A DNA stretch of 64,000 nucleotides from Coralliovum pocilloporae (GTDB lineage: Bacteria; Pseudomonadota; Alphaproteobacteria; Rhizobiales; Cohaesibacteraceae), in the NCBI RefSeq assembly GCF_030845175.1, contig NZ_CP132542.1, positions 2,143,501 through 2,207,500 on the forward strand, read 5' to 3'. The position numbers and the translations under genes were made by a program. Shown here one piece after another: positions 35,034-44,098 of the stretch; the first letter of the stretch is position 1; each line of letters starts with the position of its first letter. The notes beneath the pieces were generated by a model that worked only from the letters and a program-made list of their open reading frames with translations, searched no databases and was not told the origin of the DNA.

Positions 35034-35283
35034 GCTGATATCTCCCCCCAAAGATAATATGAGACCACATGGGACCACACCCTAGCAAAGGAGCTTACGG
35101 GTCTCGACCCCGGAGCTGAGATTTATCGGTTCAATGAGCCTGTCCGCAGGGCTGCAGGTGTCTCAATAATCCTGATACGTGGAGAACAGCGGCCGCGATC
35201 AGATTCTGGCAGCAATTGTCTTTATCTCTGCTAGTGTGGCTCACTTGCAAAGTGCAATCTGATTCTCCAGCTTCGAGTTCATC
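35034..35283. promoter_or_regulatory. Divergent intergenic region DUF3095 / DMT transporter
   Basis: 250 bases without a gene. It should contain both promoters. No clear repeat or operator was found. Confidence 0.3.
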
Positions 35284-36195
35284 ATGTCAGAGTCCCGCCC
35301 CGGTCTCAGGGAATATGCCTTTCTTGTCTTGCTTGCTGCAATCTGGGGCGCGAGCTTCATGTTCACTGAGCTGGCGATTGAGACTATCCCGCCAGCAACA
35401 ACGACAATCCTGCGCGTCGGTCTGGGTGCTCTAACCTTGCTGGTGATCGTCCGGGTGATCGGGCAGAGCCTGCCACGCGGCCGGATCTGGATCTGGATCT
35501 TTGCCGCTGGTTTCTTCGGCAATGCCCTGCCATTTACGCTGATTGCCTGGGGGCAGCAGCAGATCGACAGCGGGCTTGCTGCAATCCTTATGGCCCTGAT
35601 GCCGCTGACCACCATCCTGCTGGCCCATGCGCTGACCGACGATGAAAAGATGACACCGGCCAAGTTGATGGGCGTGCTATTCGGTCTGGCCGGGCTTGTG
35701 GTCCTGATCGGGCCATCAAAACTCCTGTTGCTTGGTGGTGAAACCATCAGTCAGCTTGCGGTGGCTTTTGCTGCATCCTGCTATGGGCTCAACGCCATCA
35801 TTACCAAGAAACTGGTGCACCTGCCGCGCCGGGCCATGGTAGCATCTGTCCTGCTGGCCGGCTTTATTCTGCTGTTGCCTGTTTCCGCTATCAGCGATCA
35901 GCCCTGGACCCTGCAGCCAAGCTGGACGTCACTTTGGGCAATTGTCGTGCTTGGTATCTTCCAGACAGCGCTGGCGACGCTAATGATGATGACCCTGATC
36001 AGTTGGCAGGGTGCGTCATTCTTTGCCCAGATCAACTTTCTGATTCCGCTCTTCGGCGTGTTCTGGGGCGCTCTGTTTCTGGCAGAGCGCCCATCAGCCA
36101 ATGCCTGGCTGGCACTTGTTCTGATTCTCATCGGGATTGCCATCACGCGTGGCATGGTGCCGTTCATCTCAAATCAGAACAGAACAAAGGCCTGA
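35284..36195 (+). CDS. DMT-superfamily (EamA) transporter 2
   Basis: 303-residue inner-membrane protein with ten helices and two EamA repeats (residues about 10-140 and 150-290). Begins LREYAFLVLLAAIWGASFMF, the common EamA opening, and contains GFFGNALPFTLIAWGQQ and LIPLFGVFWGALFLAERP. It is likely an efflux carrier for an amino acid or metabolite, substrate unknown. GAG six bases before the ATG. The last 22 bases overlap the convergent permease gene. Confidence 0.88.
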   Translation: MSESRPGLREYAFLVLLAAIWGASFMFTELAIETIPPATTTILRVGLGALTLLVIVRVIGQSLPRGRIWIWIFAAGFFGNALPFTLIAWGQQQIDSGLAAILMALMPLTTILLAHALTDDEKMTPAKLMGVLFGLAGLVVLIGPSKLLLLGGETISQLAVAFAASCYGLNAIITKKLVHLPRRAMVASVLLAGFILLLPVSAISDQPWTLQPSWTSLWAIVVLGIFQTALATLMMMTLISWQGASFFAQINFLIPLFGVFWGALFLAERPSANAWLALVLILIGIAITRGMVPFISNQNRTKA

Positions 36196-37241
36196 TAGGC
36201 ATAGCCTGTGACAATGGCTCCGGCCAGGCCGCAGGCAAGATAGGTGAAGAAGATTGGCAGTCTCACCAGCGAATAGACCGCAATAGCTGCCGGGATGGAT
36301 GACACGGCTCCGGCTGTCATGAACGCAAGAGCGGGACCATCTGCCATGCCGAGATCCATCAGGCCGGAGACCAGAGGAATAGCAGCATAGCCGTTCAGAT
36401 AGGACGGCATGCCGATAAGGGCTGCCAGAATGATGGCAAACGGGTTCTCGGGACCAACCACCGACAGCACCAGATCTGACGGGACATAGGCCACCATCAG
36501 GCTTTCGAGGAAAAAGGCCAGTGTCAGCCAGCGCAGCAGAAACCAGCCGGTTTCCCTGAGCGACAGGCCAAAGGCTCTGAGCCGGTCCGGGGCCTGCCAG
36601 ATAGACCAGATAATGCGGGGTTCTTCTGCCTTGCTGGTGCTGCAGGATGTGCTGCAGCAGGATGCTGCTGCACCGATCAGAGGATTGCTGAACAGACCAC
36701 GCTGATCCAGCAGGTGGGTGAGGAAGCCTGCTGAGAGGCCCATCAAAACAGCTGCGAAGGTCTTCGCGATGGCGAATTCACTGCTGATGCCGCCAAGTGT
36801 CAGCAGGAACATCTCCGGGTCCATAATCGGTGATGCTATCCAGAACGCCATAACCGGACCAAGCGGGACCCCGGCCCCAAGCAGGCCGGCAATCAGGGGA
36901 ATGACACCACAGGAGCAGAAGGGAGACAGAGCCCCGAAAATCGACGCTGTCAGAATGGCAATGGCCGGGCTGCTCGAAAATGCACGGGCAACAATCTTGT
37001 CGAACCCACTGGCCTGAGCATAGGCTGCAAACCCCACAGCAAGCAGGAGAAACGGTGCAATCTCCAGCAAAGCCTGGCCAGTAAAAATGAGGCTTGTTGC
37101 TGCTTGAGGGCTATCCAGCACAAGAAGAGCCACAAAGCCAAAACCAAGCGCCAGGAGAACGCGGTCCTTCATCAGCGTGCGGCCCAGGACCAGAAGTGAT
37201 GAGCGCCTGTTGCCCGGATAATCTGATGTGTGCATCGTCAT
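36174..37241 (-). CDS. Predicted permease, ArsP/YraQ (DUF318) family
   Basis: 355-residue membrane protein with about eight to ten helices. The signature SPFCSCGVIPLIAGLLGAGV (Cys about 109 and 111) is that of the YraQ/ArsP permeases, which export trivalent organoarsenicals or handle metals. A cytosolic loop holds a Cys cluster SCCSTSCSTSK (about 194-204) that could bind a soft metal. It lies 80 bases downstream of an ArsR-family regulator on the same strand, supporting metal or metalloid export. AGGA eight bases before ATG 37241. Confidence 0.85.
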   Translation of the reverse strand: MTMHTSDYPGNRRSSLLVLGRTLMKDRVLLALGFGFVALLVLDSPQAATSLIFTGQALLEIAPFLLLAVGFAAYAQASGFDKIVARAFSSSPAIAILTASIFGALSPFCSCGVIPLIAGLLGAGVPLGPVMAFWIASPIMDPEMFLLTLGGISSEFAIAKTFAAVLMGLSAGFLTHLLDQRGLFSNPLIGAAASCCSTSCSTSKAEEPRIIWSIWQAPDRLRAFGLSLRETGWFLLRWLTLAFFLESLMVAYVPSDLVLSVVGPENPFAIILAALIGMPSYLNGYAAIPLVSGLMDLGMADGPALAFMTAGAVSSIPAAIAVYSLVRLPIFFTYLACGLAGAIVTGYAYQAFVLF

Positions 37242-37321
37242 GTTTTTATTCCTAGTTTCCAGAATAATAGAATTATTTGATAAAGCAATTTCGATCCATT
37301 CCGATGGGATAGGTCCTGGTC

Positions 37322-37654
37322 CTATACTGTTGAGCTCTCCAGATCACCTGCCGTTAGGTCAGGCAGGACACCGCCCTTGCAGCAGTTTTCTGTCAGGGTC
37401 GTCACGAGAGCATTGATCCGGTCGTAATTGGGGCGGCAAAACAGGGTTCGCCCCTCTCGCTGCTGAGTCAGCAGATCTCCCTGCATCAGGTGGCTGATAT
37501 GGTGGGAGAGGGTCGAGGCCGGTATATCCAGAACCTTCTGCAAGGCCCCGACGGGTAATCCCTCAGGTCCCGCCTGAACCAGAAGTTTGATGATCTTCAG
37601 CCTGACCGGATGGCCCAGTTTTTCCAGACTGCGTGCTGCGCCTTCGATATCCAT
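37322..37654 (-). CDS. ArsR-family metal-responsive repressor
   Basis: 110-residue winged-helix regulator: HPVRLKIIKLLVQAGPEGLP, then recognition helix PASTLSHHISHLMQ and wing QREGRTLFCRP. Cys residues at about 73, 91 and 92 (ENCC) are positioned to sense a soft metal or arsenical, though they are not the classical CVC of ArsR. It precedes the permease gene and is followed by its own probable operator upstream (37692-37715), suggesting autoregulation. Confidence 0.88.
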   Translation of the reverse strand: MDIEGAARSLEKLGHPVRLKIIKLLVQAGPEGLPVGALQKVLDIPASTLSHHISHLMQGDLLTQQREGRTLFCRPNYDRINALVTTLTENCCKGGVLPDLTAGDLESSTV

Positions 37655-37691
37655 GATTTCTAAATAGCGGAGGTCAGGTCGAGTTTCAATG

Positions 37692-37715
37692 ATATTTCCA
37701 GAAAGACAGAAATAT
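37692..37715. promoter_or_regulatory. Probable ArsR operator
   Basis: Perfect inverted repeat ATATTTC-N10-GAAATAT located 38 bases upstream of the arsR-like ATG. Spacing and A/T-rich arms fit ArsR-family sites. Confidence 0.6.
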
Positions 37716-37732
37716 TATTGAAAAATGTTGAT

Positions 37733-37747
37733 TTAACGGTAAATTAG
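37733..37747. promoter_or_regulatory. CtrA-box-like site upstream of CHASE-GGDEF-EAL gene
   Basis: TTAA-N7-TTAG, one base from the TTAA-N7-TTAA consensus of the alphaproteobacterial regulator CtrA, 110 bases before the GGDEF-EAL start. Chance occurrence is quite possible in this AT-rich stretch. Confidence 0.3.
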
Positions 37748-37856
37748 TACGCATCGCACATGATTGGGTGAAATACGTATTAAGCGCCTCTAAAGCATGT
37801 TCGTTACGTGGTTCTTAGCATTGTGCTGGTATGATTTTACTTCTTGGGGGCAGTAA

Positions 37857-40334
37857 ATGATTGACCGATCTGAGAATATAAGAAATCGAGAAGTAGCGTT
37901 GGGCGTTTTCTGCCTGTTTTTTGCCGTTACTGTGATTGTCTCGTTTTCTCTGTTCCAGAGCAGGCAGGATAATCTGGACCTGAAGCAACGGGCGGACATC
38001 AAAGCCGTTGGTGATATTGTCGAAGAGCTGTCATCTTCGCTCTATGAACCTGTATCCAGCATCAGCAGCCTGATCTCACTTAATCATGTTCATGATATCC
38101 CGAACAAGACCGAGGCTTTTCACCGGTTTGTTGAAAGTAAGGAACTGAGGGAAACCTTCCCGAGTGTCATCGCCTGGTCCTATGCGGCCGTATCCGACTA
38201 TGCCTCACTGGCCGAGGATTTGCGCAAGGTTAATGGTGAACCCGGACGTGGTGCACTTGGTTATCAGCCTGTCCGGGTCTTTCCCGAAGTCAAGCCGGGA
38301 GACCCTGTTGCATTTACAACAATGGCCCGTCCGGATCATATCGCCAGAAAGGTTCTCGGGTATAATATTCTGTCCAACGAGCTGCGCCGGGAGGTTGCGC
38401 TTCAGGCACTGGCACGCGGGCAAATGCAGATCAGCCAACGTATTGAGTTGAAGACCCAGGAGCCGGGCGTCATCCTGTTTTCGCCGGTTTATGCCACTGC
38501 CAGAACACCAGAAACTCTTGAAGGGCGGGAAAACAGCGTCATCGGTTACGTGATGGCAGTCTATTCAACGAAAAGCCTGTTCAGTTCGGTTCTTGGTAAG
38601 TTCGACAATATCGGTCTGGATGTGGATGTTTACGATTACGGCTCGCAGAATGTAGTCAACCGGCCTGAGCTGAGCATGCTGACTTTGCTGTCAAGTAGCC
38701 ATCTCGGTCAGGAAAAGCAGGATCTCGATAATGCCAGCCGACTGATCAAGGTATCAGCGTCCAGTGACAATTACATCGATATTGATGTTGCAGGCCGTGT
38801 CTGGCGCATTGTCGTACGATATAAGGCTGGCTTTGCCGGTGTGAACCAGAGCCTGGATTATCAGACGTTGCTGGTTTTCGTCGCAGGCAGTCTTCTGTCT
38901 CTGCTGTCATCCTTGCTGGTCTACCAGCAGCTCAGTGCGCGCAGCATCCTGTCGACCCGGATCGCGGAGAAAACCCGGGCCTTGCTTGAGGCACAAAAGA
39001 AACTGGAAAAGTCGCGCGATGAGGCCGAGACCCTGTCCTTGCTGGACCCGTTGACAGGCCTTTCAAACAGGCGTGCACTGTTGCTCGGTTTTGAAAAACT
39101 GATCGGGGAAAAGTCTTACAGGGACTACTCGATCTCGATTGCGCTGATCGACATTGATTATTTCAAAGCGATCAATGATACACATGGCCACGAAGTGGGG
39201 GATGCGGTTCTGATGTCGTTCTCCAGGCTGGCGAAGGCTGAATTTGACAGCAGCAACATTTGCTTTGCGAGATTGGGCGGAGATGAGTTTGCAGCGCTGT
39301 TCTGTACGCCGAAAGGGCAGTGCAAAACAGTGAGGACCTCGCAAAGGCTGCTGGAAGCGATGGCGGATGTAGGTCGGGAAAACGGTATTCCATCTGTGAC
39401 CGCGTCAATCGGCGTGGCCAAGCTGACAGCCAGAAACCAGACCATTTCCGACCTGATGAAGCAGGCTGATGCCGCACTCTATGAGGCAAAACGTGATGGC
39501 CGCGCGCGGGTGGTGAAATATACACAGGCGATCAGTGACAGGTTGAAGCAGAAGGACGATCTGTTTAACGCTGTTCAGGTCGGCCTTGAGAAGGATGAGT
39601 TTGTTCCGGCCTTCCAGCCCTATATCGGGTTGGAAAATGGTAAGATAATCGGTTTTGAAATCCTGGCACGATGGCAGCATGAGGCAAAAGGCCTTCTCAC
39701 ACCGGCTGCTTTCTGGGAAGCTCTGTGTGACGATGGGATAGCAACATCGATCACTGAAATGGTGCTGAAAAAGGCGTTCAGGACAGCGGGTCAGCTGAAA
39801 GCGGACGGAATTGATGTGGGACGCCTTGGGATCAATGTCACCACGCAGATGCTTGAGGACAGGACTTTTGCCAAGACACTGGTTCAGTATGCGATGTCCT
39901 GCGGTCTGACAGCGGCCAATCTTGAGGTCGAGGTGACAGAACGGACACTGCTGTCAAAGAATTCCGAAAAGATAGCCAGAACACTTGAGCAGCTCTCCCG
40001 ATATGGCGTGCTCATTGCTTTTGATGATTTCGGTACCGGGTTTGCGTCTTTGACACACCTTCGGACATTCCCGATTGACTGCGTCAAGATTGACCGTTCC
40101 TTTGTCCGGGAGGTTGAGGGAGATATACGGTCGCGCGCTATTATCTCCGGTGTGGTCAAGATGAGCCATGACCTTGGCTTTACGGTCACTGCAGAAGGTA
40201 TCGAAACGGATGCCCAGCAGGAGATTTTGCAAGAGCTTGGCTGTGATTCAGCCCAAGGGTTCCTCTATGGAAAACCGGCAGACATCACAAAAATTGTAAA
40301 GACACTGGCCGACAGGGTTGCCGTAGCGGCGTAA
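37857..40334 (+). CDS. Membrane CHASE-GGDEF-EAL cyclic-di-GMP protein
   Basis: 825-residue inner-membrane protein. One helix near residues 14-32, a periplasmic CHASE domain (about 45-320, with FPSVIAWSYAA), a second helix near 338-360, a linking coiled coil, then GGDEF (ARLGGDEFAALFC) and EAL (GFEILARWQHE, DDFGTGFASL) domains. Both catalytic centres look complete; the EAL motif reads EIL. It should sense an external ligand and change c-di-GMP, affecting motility or attachment. GGGGG six bases before ATG 37857. It is monocistronic, ending at a hairpin before ribBA. Confidence 0.94.
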   Translation: MIDRSENIRNREVALGVFCLFFAVTVIVSFSLFQSRQDNLDLKQRADIKAVGDIVEELSSSLYEPVSSISSLISLNHVHDIPNKTEAFHRFVESKELRETFPSVIAWSYAAVSDYASLAEDLRKVNGEPGRGALGYQPVRVFPEVKPGDPVAFTTMARPDHIARKVLGYNILSNELRREVALQALARGQMQISQRIELKTQEPGVILFSPVYATARTPETLEGRENSVIGYVMAVYSTKSLFSSVLGKFDNIGLDVDVYDYGSQNVVNRPELSMLTLLSSSHLGQEKQDLDNASRLIKVSASSDNYIDIDVAGRVWRIVVRYKAGFAGVNQSLDYQTLLVFVAGSLLSLLSSLLVYQQLSARSILSTRIAEKTRALLEAQKKLEKSRDEAETLSLLDPLTGLSNRRALLLGFEKLIGEKSYRDYSISIALIDIDYFKAINDTHGHEVGDAVLMSFSRLAKAEFDSSNICFARLGGDEFAALFCTPKGQCKTVRTSQRLLEAMADVGRENGIPSVTASIGVAKLTARNQTISDLMKQADAALYEAKRDGRARVVKYTQAISDRLKQKDDLFNAVQVGLEKDEFVPAFQPYIGLENGKIIGFEILARWQHEAKGLLTPAAFWEALCDDGIATSITEMVLKKAFRTAGQLKADGIDVGRLGINVTTQMLEDRTFAKTLVQYAMSCGLTAANLEVEVTERTLLSKNSEKIARTLEQLSRYGVLIAFDDFGTGFASLTHLRTFPIDCVKIDRSFVREVEGDIRSRAIISGVVKMSHDLGFTVTAEGIETDAQQEILQELGCDSAQGFLYGKPADITKIVKTLADRVAVAA

Positions 40335-40347
40335 CCTGTTTCAAAGA

Positions 40348-40376
40348 AAACGGCCACACCGTGAGTGCAGCCGTTT
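40348..40376. terminator. Hairpin between convergent GGDEF-EAL gene and ribBA
   Basis: Arms AAACGGC and GCCGTTT with a 15-base loop containing a short CAC/GTG stem. No strong T-run; probable terminator for one or both genes. Confidence 0.5.
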
Positions 40377-40402
40377 GATGCTTATAATCCGTGTGGATTA
40401 AA

Positions 40403-41518
40403 TCAATCGAGAATTTCAGTCTCGACAATCTCGATGCCGAACCCGTCAAGCCCCACGTAATGGCGCTCGCGGGAGGAGAGAAGCTTGATCGAGCTGATGC
40501 CGAGGTCCGCCAGGATCTGGGCCCCGAGGCCAATCTCGCGCCATTGCTCCTCGCGTTGCATGGCACTTTCATGCTCTTCCTTCTCATCACCAACCGGCAG
40601 ATCAGCGCGCGGGCGAGCAGACGACTGCGCAACGCCTGATGACCCTTCACGAAGATAAACGATGACGCCGCATTCTTCTTTGGACATCCGGTCCATGATT
40701 GTGTCGAGCGGGTTGCCCGTCTCAAACACATCAGCAACCACGGATTCCAGATGCAGGCGTACAGGGATGTTCTGTCCGGAGCGGATATCGCCATAGACAA
40801 CGGCGAGATGCTGCATGGGATCAAACGGGGTTGAATAGGCAATGGCCTTGGCTCTGCCGGAGCGGGTGTCGATTGCAAATTCCTCGACCCGTTCCACCAG
40901 CCGGTCCTTGCGCTGGCGATAGGCAATCAGCTCGGCAACAGAGACCATCTTCAGGCCGAATTCAGCGGCAAAGGACGTTACATCCGGGCCGCGCTTGACC
41001 GTGCCGTCATCATTGACCAGTTCACAAATCACTCCGACGGGAGGCAGGTTGGCCAGCTTGCAGAGATCGACGGCCGCTTCTGTATGGCCAGAGCGCATCA
41101 GCACGCCACCTTCGCGGGCCACCAGCGGAAAGATATGGCCCGGCCGGACAAAATCGTTGGCACCGGAATTCGGATTGGCCAGATTCCGCACGGTCGTGCA
41201 GCGCTCTTCGGCCGAAATGCCCGTGGTGGTGCCGTGTTTGTAGTCGACGGTGACCGTAAAGGCGGTGCCGTGCGGGGCATCATTGTCGGCAACCATCGGT
41301 ATCAGGTTCAGCCTGCGCGCTTCTCCCCGGGTCATCGGCGCACAAACGATGCCGCTCGTGTGACGGACGATAAAAGCCATCTGCTCCGGGGTCACCAGAG
41401 ATGCCGCGACGATCAGATCGCCTTCATTTTCGCGATCGTCATCATCCGTGACAACCACCATTTCGCCGTTTTCAAATGCCCGGATTGCCTCGGCAACCCG
41501 TGTCATATCCATGCTCAT
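40403..41518 (-). CDS. ribB: 3,4-dihydroxy-2-butanone 4-phosphate synthase with degenerate GTP cyclohydrolase II domain
   Basis: Riboflavin pathway enzyme, 371 residues. The RibB half (1-205) is intact: [39 protein letters not shown] and [10 protein letters not shown]. The second half (206-371) aligns with GTP cyclohydrolase II but lacks the zinc ligands: where RibA has a Cys after VRxHSE and then RCDCG, this protein reads [13 protein letters not shown] and GNPLD; the catalytic EGRGIG loop reads EGSSGVA. It can therefore make the butanone phosphate but not open GTP. GGGGGAG seven bases before the ATG. It is 30 bases downstream of aroC. Confidence 0.92.
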   Translation of the reverse strand: MSMDMTRVAEAIRAFENGEMVVVTDDDDRENEGDLIVAASLVTPEQMAFIVRHTSGIVCAPMTRGEARRLNLIPMVADNDAPHGTAFTVTVDYKHGTTTGISAEERCTTVRNLANPNSGANDFVRPGHIFPLVAREGGVLMRSGHTEAAVDLCKLANLPPVGVICELVNDDGTVKRGPDVTSFAAEFGLKMVSVAELIAYRQRKDRLVERVEEFAIDTRSGRAKAIAYSTPFDPMQHLAVVYGDIRSGQNIPVRLHLESVVADVFETGNPLDTIMDRMSKEECGVIVYLREGSSGVAQSSARPRADLPVGDEKEEHESAMQREEQWREIGLGAQILADLGISSIKLLSSRERHYVGLDGFGIEIVETEILD

Positions 41519-41548
41519 AAGGGTACTCCCCCGAGAAGTCTGTTGGGA

Positions 41549-42640
41549 TCAGGCGCCGACCTGACCACGATGTCTCAAATAATGATCTGCTATCACCAGG
41601 GCCAGCATAGCCTCGCCGACAGGAACAGCCCGGATTCCGACGCACGGATCGTGTCGACCTTTGGTGCGGACATCCACCTCTTCGCCCTTGGCAGTGACGG
41701 ACTGTCGTGGGGTGAGAATGGATGATGTGGGCTTGACCGCAAAGCGTGTCACAACCGGTTCGCCAGTGGAGATGCCACCCAGAACGCCGCCCGCATGATT
41801 GCTGAGAAACACCGGCTTGCCATCCGGTCCCATCCGCATTTCATCTGCATTCTCTTCACCGGTCAGAGATGCGGCGTCAAAGCCATTGCCTATTTCCACG
41901 CCCTTGACCGCATTGATGGTCATCATGGCGCAGGCAATGTCTGAATCAAGTTTGCCATAGACGGGTGCACCCAGGGCCGCGGGAACGCCTTCAGCCACCA
42001 CTTCGACGACAGCACCGACGGATGAGCCGGATTTGCGGATATCGTCCAGATAGTCAGCCCAGAGTTTTGCTGCATCTGCGTCCGGACAGAAGAACGGGTT
42101 ATTGTCTATTTCCGCCCAGTCCCAGTTGTCGCGGTTGATCTTGTGCGGGCCAACCTGAACAAGTGCGCCACGCACGTTCAGTCCCGGCACAACCTTGCGG
42201 GCCAGTGCGCCTGCGGCAACCCGGGCTGCTGTCTCGCGCGCTGAGGAACGCCCGCCGCCACGATAATCCCGGACGCCATATTTTGCGTCATAGGTAAAAT
42301 CGGCGTGGCCAGGGCGGTAACGGTCACGGATTTCAGAATAATCCTTGGACCGCTGGTCCGTATTCTCGATCATCAGGGAAATCGGTGTGCCTGTGGTGAC
42401 AGGGCCACCCGTTCGGTCATCTTCAAATACACCGGACAGAATTCGGACAGCGTCCGGTTCCTGACGCTGAGTGGTGAACCGAGACTGACCCGGCTTGCGC
42501 TTGTCGAGCCAGGTCTGGATTTCTGCCTCTGTAATCGAAATGCCGGGAGGGCAGCCATCAATGACAACCCCAAGACCAGGGCCATGGCTCTCGCCCCAGG
42601 TGGTAAACCGGAAAAGATGTCCAAAACTGTTGTGCGACAT
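41549..42640 (-). CDS. aroC: Chorismate synthase
   Basis: Last shikimate-pathway enzyme: converts 5-enolpyruvylshikimate 3-phosphate to chorismate with reduced FMN. 363 residues, normal length. Signatures: [48 protein letters not shown] and [13 protein letters not shown]. It lies upstream of ribBA on the same strand with a 30-base gap, so the two are likely cotranscribed. The aroC-ribBA-histidine-phosphatase order is common in alphaproteobacteria. Confidence 0.97.
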   Translation of the reverse strand: MSHNSFGHLFRFTTWGESHGPGLGVVIDGCPPGISITEAEIQTWLDKRKPGQSRFTTQRQEPDAVRILSGVFEDDRTGGPVTTGTPISLMIENTDQRSKDYSEIRDRYRPGHADFTYDAKYGVRDYRGGGRSSARETAARVAAGALARKVVPGLNVRGALVQVGPHKINRDNWDWAEIDNNPFFCPDADAAKLWADYLDDIRKSGSSVGAVVEVVAEGVPAALGAPVYGKLDSDIACAMMTINAVKGVEIGNGFDAASLTGEENADEMRMGPDGKPVFLSNHAGGVLGGISTGEPVVTRFAVKPTSSILTPRQSVTAKGEEVDVRTKGRHDPCVGIRAVPVGEAMLALVIADHYLRHRGQVGA

Positions 42641-42769
42641 GAAAGCTTGGTCCCGACGGGCTGTTCCCGAGTGGCAATGGTGACTGGCAAGCTTTCTAGT
42701 GCGTGATCACGTCCGGGTCAAACGGCCAGATGGCCATTGACCCGTTTTCTCGATGAGAAGTTGACTGAT

Positions 42770-43171
42770 TTATTTGACTGTAATTTCAAAATTGGTGTCA
42801 GACGTGTCGTAGGTAGGACTGCCATCATAAGATGACCAGCGGAACCGGACTTTGAAGGTATCGTCACCCCGATAGCCGCGATTGGGTTTATAAAAGACAT
42901 TAATCGCCTTAACCCGTTTGCCTGCGCAGAAGCCAGTATTCTTGCTAAGCTTCTGTGAGCTTTTGCCAGTTGTGACCTTGCCATGTTTGGGATCTCGTAC
43001 AATCACCACCTCTGGCATCTGTGCATAGGTGCAGTGCCGTCTGTTGTAGATCGCCATATTGTAAACGGCAGTCTTCTTGTTGGCTCGTACAGTCTGTGTA
43101 TGAGTATCTGCGAAAGAGACAGAGGCGGGCAAAAGCCCCATGAACAAAAAGATGAACGTCAGAAAGCGCAT
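42770..43171 (-). CDS. Hypothetical secreted protein, Ig-like
   Basis: 133 residues with a signal peptide (FLTFIFLFMGLLPASVSFA). The mature part has two Cys and a pattern of alternating strands: VVIVRDPKHGKVTTGKS and the C-terminal YRGDDTFKVRFRW, which resembles bacterial Ig-like or cadherin-like repeats. No enzyme motif. ATG 43171 has GGGG five bases upstream. It lies between aroC and the histidine phosphatase, both on the same strand, but with gaps above 120 bases. Confidence 0.65.
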   Translation of the reverse strand: MRFLTFIFLFMGLLPASVSFADTHTQTVRANKKTAVYNMAIYNRRHCTYAQMPEVVIVRDPKHGKVTTGKSSQKLSKNTGFCAGKRVKAINVFYKPNRGYRGDDTFKVRFRWSSYDGSPTYDTSDTNFEITVK

Positions 43172-43333
43172 CACAACCCCGATTTATTAAGACACGAAAC
43201 TATGTGCCGAAATATATCTCTAATATTGGAATTATCTACCCAGAATGGAGGTAATTGAATAATGAGTTGTGTGAATGTGATGAGTTATCCAGTGTTTTCG
43301 GTATCTGTACCGCTATGCTGATTTTAATCTCAA

Positions 43334-43933
43334 TTAAAGCCAACAGGCCTGCCCGTTTTTCCAGAGATAAAACTGATCCTGGGGTACGGGCTGGTAAGGG
43401 ACTTCATCATCGGGAATGTTCTCGAGCAGCTTGCGCAGGGACCGGTTGACGCCCCCATGGGCGACCACAACGGTATCCTCGCCGATACTCTCCACCCATG
43501 GTGTCACCCGCTCAGTCAGAATCTTGTAACTCTCGCCATTGGGCTGAATAAAGGCCCATTTGTCCTGATTGCGCGCCTTGTGAAGCTTGGGAGTAATCGC
43601 CTTGATCTCCGGGCTGGTCATGCCTTCCCAGTCTCCAAACGAAATTTCCACCAAACGATCATCAGTTCTGTAGTCAGCAACAGGGAGGTCCAGGATCTGG
43701 CGGATGATTTCCATGGTCTCGCGTGTCCGCCCCAGAGGGGATGCAACAAAATCGAGTCCTTTTGGATGAATTCCGTGTTCCTCGAAATAATCTTTGAGGG
43801 CGAAACCGTTGCGGCGGGCCTGCTGCCGCCCCAGTTCGTTTAGCGGAATATCCTTTTGTCCCTGATATCGTCCCTCGCGATTCCAGTTGGTTTCGCCATG
43901 GCGAACAAAGAAAAGTGTATGAGGGCAGGTCAT
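43334..43933 (-). CDS. Histidine phosphatase family protein (phosphoglycerate mutase-like)
   Basis: 199-residue enzyme of the histidine phosphatase superfamily: FVRHGETNWNREGRYQG at the N-terminus (phospho-His in RHGE), and the second catalytic His in VVAHGGVNRSL. Cofactor-dependent mutase-like, but probably a phosphatase; substrate unknown. Start is ATG 43933. A longer in-frame reading to 44074 runs straight through dispersed repeat copy D and is spurious. In alphaproteobacteria this gene often adjoins fabI and aroC. Confidence 0.88.
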   Translation of the reverse strand: MTCPHTLFFVRHGETNWNREGRYQGQKDIPLNELGRQQARRNGFALKDYFEEHGIHPKGLDFVASPLGRTRETMEIIRQILDLPVADYRTDDRLVEISFGDWEGMTSPEIKAITPKLHKARNQDKWAFIQPNGESYKILTERVTPWVESIGEDTVVVAHGGVNRSLRKLLENIPDDEVPYQPVPQDQFYLWKNGQACWL

Positions 43934-44025
43934 CGCATGCTCATCAGGAGAGTTCTCAGGAAACAGAATCGTCAGACCAATGTGGCGGGTGTCACCCGGG
44001 TCCGTCAAGGCGATCAATTTCCTAC

Positions 44026-44093
44026 AGCGTGCTTCTGAAAAGTTGACAGACTTTTCAGATAAAAGCTCGCGCAAGAATAAGTTCTGTGCTTCT
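44026..44093 (+). repeat. Dispersed two-hairpin repeat, copy D (truncated)
   Basis: Begins AGCGTGCTTC. Hairpin arms TCTGAAAAGT / ACTTTTCAGA with loop TGACAG at 44034-44059, spacer GCTCGCGCAAGAATAA, then ends without the CTTAAAGCACC arms. It lies between the histidine kinase stop and the histidine phosphatase start. Confidence 0.8.
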
Positions 44094-44098
44094 GAACC

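Noticed and set aside
37266-37280. AATAAT-AGA-ATTATT palindrome between the ArsR gene and the permease gene
   Set aside because: Within an operon and downstream of the regulator; AT-rich chance symmetry is likely, and the better operator is upstream of the ArsR gene.
43255-43449. Plus-strand frame starting near a GGAGG sequence
   Set aside because: The spacing to its TTG start is too short, and it runs antisense into the histidine phosphatase gene. The 18-codon frame from the nearby ATG is too short to support.
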